Shown: positions 47,534 to 56,624, numbered from the stretch's first letter. The stretch: 64,000 nt of DNA from Cognatundibacterium rivi (GCF_018139565.1 NZ_JAGSPK010000007.1:62001-126000), one strand, 5' to 3'. Numbers and translations: made by a program. The notes: generated by a model from the sequence alone, not told the origin.

Positions 47534-47678
47534 TACTGTGTCAGTTCACGCCTGAAACGCAGATTCACTCTTCTGCGCAAAATTGCCGCTATTTCTATCG
47601 GCTTTTTTGTCGCAGAGAGTGACGTCCTGCTGACATCAAGTAAGCGCGCAGCACTCAATGCGCGGCGCACCGGAATGC

Positions 47679-48284
47679 TTACTTTTTCTTGCTGCCGATT
47701 TTGCTTTCTTTGCCCTTCATCAGATTCACAATGTTCTGACTATGACGGTACACCAGCAAACCACTCATGATAAATACGGCCAGTAATTTTACATCCGGGC
47801 CAAATAACATACCGTAATAGAGTGGCGCAAAAATCGCCGCAATCAGTGCCGCCAGTGAAGAATAACGAAATGCAAAGGCAATTACCAGCCAGGTCACCAG
47901 CGTCGCAACGCCGAGCCAGGCATTAATACCGATCAATACGCCAGCCGCAGTGGCAACGCCTTTGCCACCAACAAACTTGAAGAATACCGGCCACAGATGT
48001 CCGAGGAAAACCGCAATCGCCACCAGCGCGATACTGCCGTCATCCAGTTGAAACTGATCCGCATAATGCGTCGCCAGCCAGACTGCAAACCAGCCTTTGA
48101 CAGCATCCCCCAGCAGCGTTAATACTGCGGCCGCCTTATTACCACTGCGCAGAACATTCGTTGCGCCGGGATTTTTAGAACCATACGTACGCGGATCGGA
48201 CAAACCAAATAATTTGCTCACCACCACGGCAAACGAGACAGAACCAATCAGGTAAGCCAGCACACCGGCCAGAATAGTATTCAT
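47679..48284 (-). CDS. plsY: Acyl-phosphate:glycerol-3-phosphate acyltransferase PlsY
   Basis: Inner-membrane enzyme that makes lysophosphatidate in phospholipid synthesis. 201 residues with about five membrane segments and the three PlsY motifs: [56 protein letters not shown], and the C-terminal [14 protein letters not shown]. Copy D of the dispersed element lies directly upstream, in the leader. Confidence 0.95.
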   Translation of the reverse strand: MNTILAGVLAYLIGSVSFAVVVSKLFGLSDPRTYGSKNPGATNVLRSGNKAAAVLTLLGDAVKGWFAVWLATHYADQFQLDDGSIALVAIAVFLGHLWPVFFKFVGGKGVATAAGVLIGINAWLGVATLVTWLVIAFAFRYSSLAALIAAIFAPLYYGMLFGPDVKLLAVFIMSGLLVYRHSQNIVNLMKGKESKIGSKKK

Positions 48285-48316
48285 GTGTTTCCTAAAGAAG
48301 CTGTGGGGGCAAAAAT

Positions 48317-48386
48317 ATACTCCCCCCAGTATTTTTAAAAGCGCTTTATTGACGCAGACAATAAGGCCATTTTATAACATACTCCC
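48317..48386 (-). repeat. Dispersed hairpin element, copy D
   Basis: Minus-strand orientation. The 3' terminal palindrome is ATACTCCCCCCAGTAT read on the plus strand (48317-48332); the other end has ATACTCCC (48379-48386). The core keeps TTATAAAA and an inner stem TTATTG/CAATAA. It lies between ybaK and plsY, ending 33 bp before the plsY start. Confidence 0.7.
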
Positions 48387-48392
48387 TCAGAA

Positions 48393-48884
48393 TTACTCTT
48401 CCAGGGCACATTCAACAGCACGCGCCTGCAATAAACTCTGCAACAGCGCAGGGGAAATTCCGACCAGATAACCGCGACGGCCACCGTTGATATAAATTGT
48501 CGGTAAATCCAGAATCGCCCGTTCAACATAAATCGGCATCACTTTTTTAGTACCGAACGGCGAGGTTCCGCCGACCATATAACCTGAATGCTTCTGCGCA
48601 ATTTCCGGCTTGCAGGGCTCGATTGATTTACACCCGATCTGGCGCGCCAGATTTTTGGTTGATACCTTGCGATCACCGTGCATCAACACGATTAATGGTT
48701 TCGCCGCCTCGTCCTGCATGACCAAGGTTTTAATCACATGATGCTCATCCACCCCGAGTTCACGCGCAGAAACCGCAGTACCGCCATGTTCCTCGTAGGC
48801 ATAAGGATGCTCAGAAAATTCCGCCTTGTTTTTACGCAAAAACTGCGTCGCAGGCGTTTCAGATACGTGTTCTTTCTTAGCCAA
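48393..48884 (-). CDS. ybaK: Cys-tRNA(Pro)/Cys-tRNA(Cys) deacylase, YbaK family
   Basis: A 163-residue trans-editing protein that removes Cys from mischarged tRNA(Pro). Typical YbaK pattern: TPATQFLRKNKAEFSEHPYAYEEHGGTA, VDEHHVIKTLVMQ, the catalytic-lysine region MHGDRKVSTKNLARQIGCKSIEPC and MVGGTSPFGTKKVMPIYVE. Located upstream of plsY on the same strand with only the repeat element between them. Confidence 0.93.
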   Translation of the reverse strand: MAKKEHVSETPATQFLRKNKAEFSEHPYAYEEHGGTAVSARELGVDEHHVIKTLVMQDEAAKPLIVLMHGDRKVSTKNLARQIGCKSIEPCKPEIAQKHSGYMVGGTSPFGTKKVMPIYVERAILDLPTIYINGGRRGYLVGISPALLQSLLQARAVECALEE

Positions 48885-49597
48885 AATTTAACCTCGTATT
48901 GCTATTAATGTTGGTAGCAGATTATAGCGATTAGACGCATACGCACGAATTTATCACCGATTAGTCAAATTGACTTTGAAGTCTTTTCACTTAAAAAAAT
49001 AATTCACACGAGCAGACAATCTGAGACACCAATCCAAACAAATGTCAAAAATTACATATTTGCACAAAATTAGTGCGAATATTAAGAACATTAAAGTACC
49101 CATATTTACTTCAACGATACATTCACCTCGATAAAGATTATCTCTGTGACGAAATACAGTACGAGAACACAAAAAGAAAATTAATTATCACAAAAATAAT
49201 ACTCAATAAAATTATCTATTAAAAGATTATTTTGAATTTCGACTAACTAACACATTTACACGATGAATACCTGTTGCTCCCCAAGCAAATAAAAGCTCAT
49301 GGAATTTCAATTAAAAAAATGAAAAAATGAAAATAAATTTACATTTTTGTAGCCAACATGCAACGTTTAGTCATAATAATGTAACAAACACTTTCATATA
49401 TGCCTGTTTTATTTACATAATATTCCAGCGACTGATTTATTAGCTTTCATTTCATTCCGAAATCTGATTAGCACAAAAAACATATCCAATTGTGGCTTAT
49501 GGTCACTGGGTCAGGTTCTGTTTATTCCACACTAAGTCTTTAGCTGCTCAGTTTTGTAAGCATCAGCGTTGCGTTCGTTAACCGTTTTGGGATCATT
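48885..49597. other. AT-rich 700-bp intergenic region upstream of the TonB receptor
   Basis: Conspicuously AT-rich, with many homopolymer A/T runs. No supported gene; short hydrophobic frames on either strand are what such sequence produces by chance. It should hold the divergent promoters of ybaK and the receptor gene. I see no clear Fur box in it. Confidence 0.55.
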
Positions 49598-52486
49598 ATG
49601 ATTTTTAAAGAAAAGATAGGCGTACAGTCAGTACGCTTGGCAATCGGAGTTTTAGCTGGCACGGTCTTATTATCCGGCGTGGCTCAGGCTCAAGAAGATA
49701 AAAGTGTTCAGAAAATCGAAATCACTGGCTCGAATATTAAACGTGCTGATAAAGAAGGCACGTCACCTATTCAAACTATTACTGCCAAAGAAATCAAAGA
49801 AAGTGGCGCAACCACAGTTCTCGATTTGTTGAAACAAGTCCCATCGATGGGTACTGGTGGTTATAACGATACTCCTGATCAAAACAGCTTTTCCCGCGGT
49901 GTAGCAACTGCGTCCTTGCGTGGTCTTAGCTCTACTTCCACACTGATTCTGTTGAATGGCCGTCGTATGGCACCATCTGCCTACGCCAATCCAAATAACG
50001 GTCAGTCTGCGTTATATGATCTGAACAGTATTCCACTGTCGGCTCTGGAACGCGTCGAAATTTTCAAAGACGGCGCATCTGCTGTGTATGGATCAGACGC
50101 GATTGCAGGCGTTATCAACTTCATTACCAAACGCGATTACAAAGGCGGCGAAGTCAGCGTATCCGCAGGCGCGAATGATGATCGCGAATTTGGTCGCCAA
50201 AATGTGAACGGCACCATTGGTTTTGGCGATTTCGCAAGCCAAGGCTATAACGTTTTAGTATCATTGGATGTGACGAAGAAACAAGCTACCAGCGAACGCA
50301 ATGGTTCCAACGATATCCAGGCTGAACAATATGCAGCCATGAACTATCGTCTGAATCCATATTCCAGTTTTGCTTCTAATCAAGGTTTTTTCTATAAAGA
50401 AAAATCACCTAACACTAAGTCATTCAACGTGACTGGCCCAACCGTTATCAATCAAACTAATTGCGACGCGTCCCGTAAAATAACTGGTTCTGCAGCAAAT
50501 GGCATCACACCAACCAGTGTATTGTTTGGCCGTACTTTCTGTAACTACGATTTAGATCAATTTAATGATGTACAGGGTAAATCCGACGACATCAACTTCA
50601 TGGCAGTCGGCAACCTGAAAATTAATGAAAACCTGTCTGCATTCAGTGAAGTTGCTTTCACTGATTCAAAACGGGTTTATCGTTCGGCGGCCAGAACCAT
50701 TGACGGCAGATCGCCAACAACTAACTTTGTCGTTGGTGGCCTTGGAGACCCATTCCAAGCTATTCTGCCAGTCGGACATCCAGACAATCCAAACCCAGAT
50801 GCGCGCTCAGCGGTCGTTTATCGCTTCGAGAACCTGAAAACAGGTACTGATCTGGAAAACCAAAATGCTCGTCTGCTGGCTGGTTTACGTGGCAGCCTTG
50901 GTAGCTGGGATTGGGAATCAGCTCTTTTGTGGAATCGTTCAAAACGCATTGAAACACAGTATGGTTTCCTGTATCTGCCGACTTTGCGTAAGTTGATTAC
51001 AGAAAACCGCTCACTGGCTTCTTTAGCAGCGGATCCTACGATCACTAAAGACCTGACAAATAACGGAACTTCGCAAATCGCTCAATGGGATGGTAAAGCC
51101 AGCACTGAATTTGGTAGCTTGCCAGGTGGAGCAATCGGTTTCGCGGTCGGAGCAGAACTCCGCCAGGAAAAACTGTCTATCAGTCCTGATGCAGCAAATG
51201 CTCGCGGTGACATTCTGGGTCTGGCGACAACTGCAATTGAAGCAAAACGTAATGTTTCTTCGGCTTTCTTTGAAGTCCGTACTCCATTCATGAAAAACTT
51301 CGAGATGGATTTTGCAGGTCGTGTGGATAAATATCCTAACCTGAAGGCCAACTTCGTTCCTAAAGTCGGCGCAAAATGGACTGCAACTGATAGCCTTGCT
51401 TTCCGTGGTAGCTACTCAGAGGGTTTCCGTGCTCCGGCATTATCACAAGTTGCGCCAGGCGGTGCACAGTACTTTATGAGTAATGTTGTTGATCCTGTTC
51501 GCTGCCCGAGTGGTACTACACCGGTTGCCGGTGCAGATCAAACCGATTGCGCTAAGAGTATGTCAGGGGTCGGCGGCGCAAATCCTGATCTGAAGCCAGA
51601 AACATCCAAGAGTCTGGCGCTGGGCTTGATTTTCTCGCCAACAAAAGACTTTGACATGACCGTGGATGCTTATAAACTGCGCCAAGAGGGTGTTGTTGCT
51701 CTTGCTGATGCCACTTTTTTACTCTCACATCCAGCTAATTTCCCGGCAGATTACATCACTCGTGATACGAATCCATTGAATCAGTTGAAAGATGCGAATG
51801 GCAATCCTATCCCAGGTACTGGCCCACTTCTGGCAGTAAAAACGCCATGGACCAACCAAGGTAGCACTGAAGTCAGCGGTATTGACGTTGATATGAAATT
51901 ACGCACAAATCTGGGCGAATACGGAAAACTGACTACTGGTCTGCAAACGACCTATCTGATCTCTTACCGTCGTGCAGAACAACCTGGTCAGGTAGAGCGT
52001 AATGCTGTTGGTACAGCTGGCGATCTGAACGATTTCGCGACCTCAGTTGGACCTATTCCTCGTCTGCGTGCGACATTGAGTGGTCGTTGGGAAAAAGGCC
52101 CTCATAGTGTTAATGGAGCGATCCGCTTTGTTGATAGCATCACGCAATATCGTCGCTACAACAATGATGTGACCTATGCAAATGGTGGAGTTTGTCATTG
52201 GGGTTCTGGTCAGACAGCAGGTACGCCACAGCTGGGAGGCATTCCTAAGTACCTCGACTACTATCCAGATTGTACAGTTCCAAGCTGGACAACAGTTGAC
52301 CTTGGCTATACTTACACCGGTTTCAAAGATCTGACACTGGGTATCAACATCAGTAATATTTTGGATACAAAAGCACCATACTATCCAACTACTACTGCTG
52401 CCTCCATCGCTCAGGGTTACAACTCGACACTGCATAACAATACCGGCCGTTATTTCCGCGTTTCTGCGAAATACACTTTCCGTTAA
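49598..52486 (+). CDS. TonB-dependent outer-membrane receptor
   Basis: 962 residues. Signal peptide (LAIGVLAGTVLLSGVAQAQ), a plug domain (about 35-165: IEITGSNIKRADKEGTSPIQ, TTVLDLLKQVPSMG, ALERVEIFKDGASAVYGSDAIAGVINFITKR) and a 22-strand-type barrel with FRGSYSEGFRAPALSQ and a C-terminal YFRVSAKYTFR ending. The SPIQTITAKEI plug type is common in receptors for peptides, polymers or plant compounds in copiotrophic proteobacteria, not in classical siderophore receptors. Followed by an exported S9 peptidase, pointing to peptide uptake. A terminator separates the two genes. Confidence 0.92.
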   Translation: MIFKEKIGVQSVRLAIGVLAGTVLLSGVAQAQEDKSVQKIEITGSNIKRADKEGTSPIQTITAKEIKESGATTVLDLLKQVPSMGTGGYNDTPDQNSFSRGVATASLRGLSSTSTLILLNGRRMAPSAYANPNNGQSALYDLNSIPLSALERVEIFKDGASAVYGSDAIAGVINFITKRDYKGGEVSVSAGANDDREFGRQNVNGTIGFGDFASQGYNVLVSLDVTKKQATSERNGSNDIQAEQYAAMNYRLNPYSSFASNQGFFYKEKSPNTKSFNVTGPTVINQTNCDASRKITGSAANGITPTSVLFGRTFCNYDLDQFNDVQGKSDDINFMAVGNLKINENLSAFSEVAFTDSKRVYRSAARTIDGRSPTTNFVVGGLGDPFQAILPVGHPDNPNPDARSAVVYRFENLKTGTDLENQNARLLAGLRGSLGSWDWESALLWNRSKRIETQYGFLYLPTLRKLITENRSLASLAADPTITKDLTNNGTSQIAQWDGKASTEFGSLPGGAIGFAVGAELRQEKLSISPDAANARGDILGLATTAIEAKRNVSSAFFEVRTPFMKNFEMDFAGRVDKYPNLKANFVPKVGAKWTATDSLAFRGSYSEGFRAPALSQVAPGGAQYFMSNVVDPVRCPSGTTPVAGADQTDCAKSMSGVGGANPDLKPETSKSLALGLIFSPTKDFDMTVDAYKLRQEGVVALADATFLLSHPANFPADYITRDTNPLNQLKDANGNPIPGTGPLLAVKTPWTNQGSTEVSGIDVDMKLRTNLGEYGKLTTGLQTTYLISYRRAEQPGQVERNAVGTAGDLNDFATSVGPIPRLRATLSGRWEKGPHSVNGAIRFVDSITQYRRYNNDVTYANGGVCHWGSGQTAGTPQLGGIPKYLDYYPDCTVPSWTTVDLGYTYTGFKDLTLGINISNILDTKAPYYPTTTAASIAQGYNSTLHNNTGRYFRVSAKYTFR

Positions 52487-52509
52487 TTTTATGTAGTTAG
52501 CTGGACAAT

Positions 52510-52541
52510 AAACGCCTCGTTTATCGAGGCGTTTATTTTTT
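52510..52541 (+). terminator. Intrinsic terminator after the TonB receptor
   Basis: Stem AAACGCCTCG (52510-52519) with CGAGGCGTTT (52525-52534), 5-nt loop, then ATTTTTT. It lies 34 bp before the peptidase start codon. Confidence 0.92.
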
Positions 52542-52574
52542 CGATAGTCGGAATCAATTTTCTTTGAGGAAGTT

Positions 52575-54554
52575 ATGCAAACATTGCTTCGTAAATTTTG
52601 TAGAGCATTCGCTGTTGGTGTATTGCTTAGCACTGCTGCAATACCATTTACTGCACATGCACAAAACAATCCGATACCTGTAGAAAACTTTTTCAAAAGC
52701 TCGCAGATCTCCGACGTTATGTTTTCGCCTGATGGAAAAAACATAGCAATGCTGGCAGCCGGAGCAAATGATCGTTTAGTTCTGGCAATCATGGAAGTCG
52801 ATAAATTAAAACCAAAGATTGTGGCCGGTTACGAAAAAACTGATGTAGTTTTTTTTCAATGGGTGAATAACCAGCGACTGGTTTTCGGCGTCGGTGATCG
52901 CGCCCTTGGCGACGGTGACCGTTATACTGGTAGTGGCTTATTTGCCATCAATAAAGATGGTAATGAATTGCGGGAATTGATTGCAACCGGTGACACAGGA
53001 GGGAAATTCAGAGTACTCAATGGTTACCATGCTTTTCTTGATGTCACTCACGTTCCTGACTCCAATGACGTATACATCACTCGCAGCACTGGAACACGTA
53101 AGACACCGTCTTACACACTGATGAAACTGAATACGCTCAACGGCTACAACGAAGTGATCCAGACACCAACGAATTCCGAAAGTTTCATGATTGATAAATC
53201 GGGTGAAGTAAGGGTTGCTGCAACATCAGAAGACAACCTTTCTGCTGTGTATTATAAAGACCCAAAAACACAGCAATGGCGAAAACTGATTGAGTACGAT
53301 AACGTTAAAGGAAACGGATTTTCCCCGGCATTTATCGCCCCTGATGGGCAGTTTTATGTCACTGCGGCAAAAAAAAGTGACACCGTTTCCGTATTCCGTT
53401 TTGATCTCGAAAAAAATAAACTGGATGACACGCCTATCGTTGCCACAAAAGGATTTGATTTCCATGGCAATTTCGTTTTCAATAAAAAAGAAAATAAACT
53501 TCTGGGCATTCACTACGAGAGCGATGCCTATTCCACCTTGTGGCTGGATGAAAAATGGAACGGCTTACAAAAAACAATCGATGCTGCATTGCCTAATACA
53601 GCGAATCTGATTTGGGGTCCGAAAACCGCGAACAACGATACCATCCTTGTACACTCGTTCTCTGACGTCCATCCTGGCTCATATCTGCTGTTCAACACAG
53701 AGACAAAGAAATTTGTTCCTATTGGTGACGTTCATCCGGAAATCAATTCTAAAACAATGTCCTACAAGGACTTTGTCCGTATCAAAGTACGGGATGGCAT
53801 GGAAATTCCTGCCTATATCACTTTGCCCAAAAACAGCAGCGGCAAAAATCTGCCTATGGTGGTGATGGTACATGGCGGTCCGTATGTCCGTGGCGGACAT
53901 TGGGAATGGAATCGCGAAACACAGTTTCTTGCATCCCGCGGTTATGCTGTACTTGAACCAGACTTCCGCGGTAGTACAGGTTATGGTATCAAGTTGTTCC
54001 GGGCGGGCTGGAAACAATGGGGACTCGCAATGCAGGATGACGTGACCGATGCGACCAAATGGGCGATTGCTCAGGGTTACGCTGACCCCAAACGTATCTG
54101 CATCGCAGGTGCCAGCTATGGTGGTTACGCAACACTGATGGGCTTAATCAAAGAGCCGGATTTGTATCGCTGCGGTATTAGTTGGGTTGGTGTGACTGAC
54201 ATCAATTACTTATTTGATGTCACCTGGAGTGATACTTCTGGCTCCGCATGGTCGCGTTACGGTATGCCATTGATGATCGGTGACCAGACTAAAGATGCAG
54301 AGCAACTGAAAGCGACCTCGCCTGTCACGCAAGCCCATCGCTTAACAAAGCCCCTGATTCTTGCTTACGGCGTAGCAGACCGCCGCGTACCTTTGGTTCA
54401 CGGTGAACAATTCAAAAAAGCAGCACCTAAAGACGCAAAAATTGAATGGATCACGTACCCAAACGAAGGACACGGATGGCGTACGCTGAAAAACAATGTT
54501 GACTTCTGGACTCGCGCTGAAAAATTCTTGAATGAAAATACGGCGATAAAATAA
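52575..54554 (+). CDS. Exported S9 family serine peptidase (acylaminoacyl/dipeptidyl peptidase-like)
   Basis: 659 residues. Signal peptide (FAVGVLLSTAAIPFTAHAQ), an N-terminal beta-propeller-like region (about 40-400) and an alpha/beta-hydrolase domain with the triad Ser514 (GASYGGYA), Asp602 (YGVADRRVP) and His633 (NEGHGW). Such enzymes trim peptides in the periplasm. Position behind a TonB receptor suggests the receptor imports oligopeptides that this enzyme cleaves. TTTGAGGAAG precedes the ATG. The terminator upstream means reduced read-through or a separate promoter. Confidence 0.93.
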   Translation: MQTLLRKFCRAFAVGVLLSTAAIPFTAHAQNNPIPVENFFKSSQISDVMFSPDGKNIAMLAAGANDRLVLAIMEVDKLKPKIVAGYEKTDVVFFQWVNNQRLVFGVGDRALGDGDRYTGSGLFAINKDGNELRELIATGDTGGKFRVLNGYHAFLDVTHVPDSNDVYITRSTGTRKTPSYTLMKLNTLNGYNEVIQTPTNSESFMIDKSGEVRVAATSEDNLSAVYYKDPKTQQWRKLIEYDNVKGNGFSPAFIAPDGQFYVTAAKKSDTVSVFRFDLEKNKLDDTPIVATKGFDFHGNFVFNKKENKLLGIHYESDAYSTLWLDEKWNGLQKTIDAALPNTANLIWGPKTANNDTILVHSFSDVHPGSYLLFNTETKKFVPIGDVHPEINSKTMSYKDFVRIKVRDGMEIPAYITLPKNSSGKNLPMVVMVHGGPYVRGGHWEWNRETQFLASRGYAVLEPDFRGSTGYGIKLFRAGWKQWGLAMQDDVTDATKWAIAQGYADPKRICIAGASYGGYATLMGLIKEPDLYRCGISWVGVTDINYLFDVTWSDTSGSAWSRYGMPLMIGDQTKDAEQLKATSPVTQAHRLTKPLILAYGVADRRVPLVHGEQFKKAAPKDAKIEWITYPNEGHGWRTLKNNVDFWTRAEKFLNENTAIK

Positions 54555-54574
54555 GTCGCTTAATACACTCATCT

Positions 54575-54607
54575 AACCTGCGTCGCTCTGGGCCACGCAG
54601 GTTTTTT
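54575..54607 (+). terminator. Intrinsic terminator after the S9 peptidase
   Basis: AACCTGCGT (54575-54583) with ACGCAGGTT (54595-54603), 11-nt loop, then T-run. Confidence 0.88.
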
Positions 54608-54647
54608 ATTCATTTCGATTTGTAAGCTGGGTTTGCAATAACTGCAC

Positions 54648-55610
54648 TCACCCTCGCGGATGATGCTGCGCATGTAGTTTTTTCAATCGTTCTCTGGCAA
54701 CGTGGGTGTAAATTTGTGTCGTAGAGATGTCAGCGTGCCCGAGCAACAGTTGCACGACTCTCAAGTCCGCTCCGTGATTAAGTAGATGCGTGGCAAATGC
54801 GTGGCGTAAGGTATGGGGAGAGAGGTGTATCGTAATCCCGGCCTGCGCTGCATATTTTTTGATCAGAATCCAGAACATCTGGCGCGTCATCGCACCACCG
54901 CGTGCTGTCACAAATAAAGCGTCGTCGATCTGGCCATTTAATATTGCCGGGCGAGCTTCTTTTAAATAACGTTCCAGCCACGATCTGGCATGCTCGCCAA
55001 ATGGCACCAAGCGTGTTTTATCCCCTTTCCCGGTCACACGCAGTACGCCCTCATTCAAGCCAACTTCCAAAGACTTGAGTTGCACCAGTTCACTGACACG
55101 CAGACCACATGCATACAGTAATTCCAGCATAGTGCGATCCCGCAGTCCAAGTGGAGAATCATCAGGAGCCTGAAGTAAAGACTCTACCTGTGCTTCGCTC
55201 AGGGTCTTGGGTAAGCGGACGGGTTGTTTTGCCGATTTGAGCTTGCTGCACGGATTTTGCCTGACCAGATTCTGCCGGACCGCGAGCAAATAAAAACGTT
55301 TCAATACGCTGAGCCGCCGATTGGCAGAAGTTGCCTTGGATGAGGTGTGCTTCAGCGCGATATAGGTGCTGATATCGTCGTAATCAGCCTGATATAAGTC
55401 TTTGCCAGTCGCCTGTGAAAACCATTCCGCAAACAGGCGCATATCCCGCCGGTAAGCTTCTACGGTGTTTTTTGCGAGCCCGTCTTCCAGCCACAAAATA
55501 TCGCAGAACTGGTCTATCTGCGCCATCAATTCTGCAGGCAATAAAAATGGCACCGAATTATCTTTCGGCATTAAATCAGTCTTTTTTAAACCAGCGACAT
55601 CCTCACGCAT
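54648..55610 (-). CDS. xerD: Site-specific tyrosine recombinase XerD
   Basis: Resolves chromosome dimers at dif together with XerC. With the ATG at 55610 it is 320 residues. Catalytic residues are all present: Arg171 (ACGLRVSEL), Lys195 (GKGDKTR), His266 and Arg269 (SPHTLRHAF), His292 (LLGHADISTTQIYTH) and nucleophile Tyr301. The SAM-like N-terminal domain (FCDILWLEDGLAKNTVEAYRRDM) matches XerD rather than XerC. The ATG at 55610 overlaps the ogt stop (coupled translation); ATG 55571 would give 307 residues, nearer the usual length of about 300, so the start is uncertain. Confidence 0.94.
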   Translation of the reverse strand: MREDVAGLKKTDLMPKDNSVPFLLPAELMAQIDQFCDILWLEDGLAKNTVEAYRRDMRLFAEWFSQATGKDLYQADYDDISTYIALKHTSSKATSANRRLSVLKRFYLLAVRQNLVRQNPCSKLKSAKQPVRLPKTLSEAQVESLLQAPDDSPLGLRDRTMLELLYACGLRVSELVQLKSLEVGLNEGVLRVTGKGDKTRLVPFGEHARSWLERYLKEARPAILNGQIDDALFVTARGGAMTRQMFWILIKKYAAQAGITIHLSPHTLRHAFATHLLNHGADLRVVQLLLGHADISTTQIYTHVARERLKKLHAQHHPRG

Positions 55611-56100
55611 ACTCAGCGACACCTTCATGCGCCAGCAACCAGCGTTTGACGCCAAGATGAAAGCCCGTCTCATCATCATGATGAGCAAACCCACCCAGGC
55701 CGCCTGCGGCGGTAACGCGGTGGCACGGAATCACCAGCGGATACCAGTTAGCGCCGCAAGCCTGACCAACCGCGCGCGGCGCAGAGCGGATTTGCTTGGC
55801 AATCTGACCGTAAGTCAGCACCTGCCCCCGTGGAATAGATGCAATCCCGCGCCAGACAGCGTTTTGAAATGTTGTGCCAACAGGTCGCAAAGGAAGATCG
55901 AACTGATAATCAGGATCGTCGAAATATTGAAGTATTTGTGTCGCGACCTTCTCAGAGAGGAAGTCCGCAGGATCTTTCTCCTGGAATCGTGGTGGCAAAT
56001 AAACCAGCTCTGTCAGTAAGGAATCAGCCACGCGGATTCCGACTGCGCCAAATGGCGCCGCAACGATGGTAGAAAAAATACCGCTCTCTTTATCCGACAT
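55603..56100 (-). CDS. ogt: Methylated-DNA-protein-cysteine S-methyltransferase
   Basis: Suicide enzyme that removes O6-alkyl groups from guanine. 165 residues, with the acceptor Cys126 in VIPCHRV, the HTH segment RGQVLTYGQIAKQI and the arginine-finger region SAPRAVGQACGANWYPL. The N-terminal domain is short, as in Ogt rather than Ada. It overlaps the 5' end of xerD by 8 bp if xerD starts at 55610. Confidence 0.94.
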   Translation of the reverse strand: MSDKESGIFSTIVAAPFGAVGIRVADSLLTELVYLPPRFQEKDPADFLSEKVATQILQYFDDPDYQFDLPLRPVGTTFQNAVWRGIASIPRGQVLTYGQIAKQIRSAPRAVGQACGANWYPLVIPCHRVTAAGGLGGFAHHDDETGFHLGVKRWLLAHEGVAEYA

Positions 56101-56310
56101 GAGTGTTCCTCAAAAAGGGAAAAGCTTGCTTCAGTAAGTGTGACAAACACATGCCCATTCTCAGATCAGCCTGCTCCTCAATCAACTCTGTGAATTTTAA
56201 ACGCCAGCGTACTTGCCGTCAGCATAAAAAAACAGCAGGCAGATACTGACAAGTTTATCCGCCAGACATGCTGATTCGGCACTGCGGGTAACATCAATGC
56301 GATTCGGAAA

Positions 56311-56491
56311 AGAAAAAAGGCGCATCAATGATGCGCCTTGAAAGCATGTTTCGCGTTTTCGGCTGTTTAGTTATTGTGTTGCCACAATACTCAGCTTGTA
56401 ATAAAAACGCGCGTCTCCTCAGTGTACGGCATGGGTACCGTTTTCTTGCACTACCGCCTTTTAATCTTCTGAACTGCTAAAACTTCAACTG
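56311..56491 (-). ncRNA. Candidate small RNA, about 180 nt, own promoter and terminator
   Basis: Reading the minus strand: promoter at 56525-56497, predicted start near 56491, terminator arms AAGGCGCAT/ATGCGCCTT (56339-56331 and 56325-56317) followed by six T. Inside is a nested structure. An outer stem CGCGTTTT/AAAACGCG (56411-56404 with 56359-56352) encloses GCTG/CAGC, which encloses TATTGTG/CACAATA (56389-56383 with 56378-56372) capped by a GCAA tetraloop. An ACGG/CCGT hairpin precedes it. No ORF explains it. It does not show the 6S, SRP, tmRNA or RNase P signatures I know. Confidence 0.6.
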
Positions 56492-56496
56492 CGCAG

Positions 56497-56525
56497 AATA
56501 TAGCACGACCGAATACCAGTGACAA
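56497..56525 (-). promoter_or_regulatory. Sigma70 promoter of the candidate small RNA
   Basis: TTGTCA (56525-56520) and TATATT (56502-56497) on the minus strand with an exact 17-bp spacer. There is no coding sequence behind it, only the structured region and its terminator. Confidence 0.65.
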
Positions 56526-56553
56526 AAAAAAACTACGCAAAAATACTTAATTG

Positions 56554-56588
56554 TTGCGGATATGTAAAAGACATGTACATATCCGCAA
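56554..56588 (-). other. Perfect 13-bp hairpin downstream of the TRAP operon
   Basis: TTGCGGATATGTA (56554-56566) and TACATATCCGCAA (56576-56588) with a 9-nt loop, beginning 37 bp after the dctM stop. No adjacent T-run, so it is a 3'-stabilising hairpin or weak terminator rather than a canonical one. Confidence 0.7.
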
Positions 56589-56624
56589 AATGTGCTAATC
56601 CAATTTATTTATTAAAAAAATCAA

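Larger units (their letters stand above)
56101..56624. other. Intergenic region with a candidate small RNA and a long hairpin
   Basis: No protein gene. It contains the putative sRNA on the minus strand (56311-56491) with promoter and terminator, and a 13-bp-arm hairpin (56554-56588) downstream of the TRAP operon. The 200 bp next to ogt show nothing further. Confidence 0.65.

Noticed and set aside
48317-48332. ATACT-C6-AGTAT as an RcnR/CsoR-type metal operator (TACT-G6-N-AGTA)
   Set aside because: The resemblance is real, but the motif is one base short and recurs inside a larger repeated structure next to unrelated genes (folD, lgt, plsY), with no metal transport gene nearby.
48987-49172. 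Hydrophobic 61-codon minus-strand frame in the AT-rich gap
   Set aside because: Hydrophobic residues are expected from AT-rich codons; no ribosome-binding site or family resemblance.
56311-56491. 6S RNA, tmRNA, SRP RNA or RNase P identity for the structured RNA
   Set aside because: Ends are not complementary as in 6S, and no conserved SRP, tmRNA or RNase P motif is visible; size and structure do not fit.
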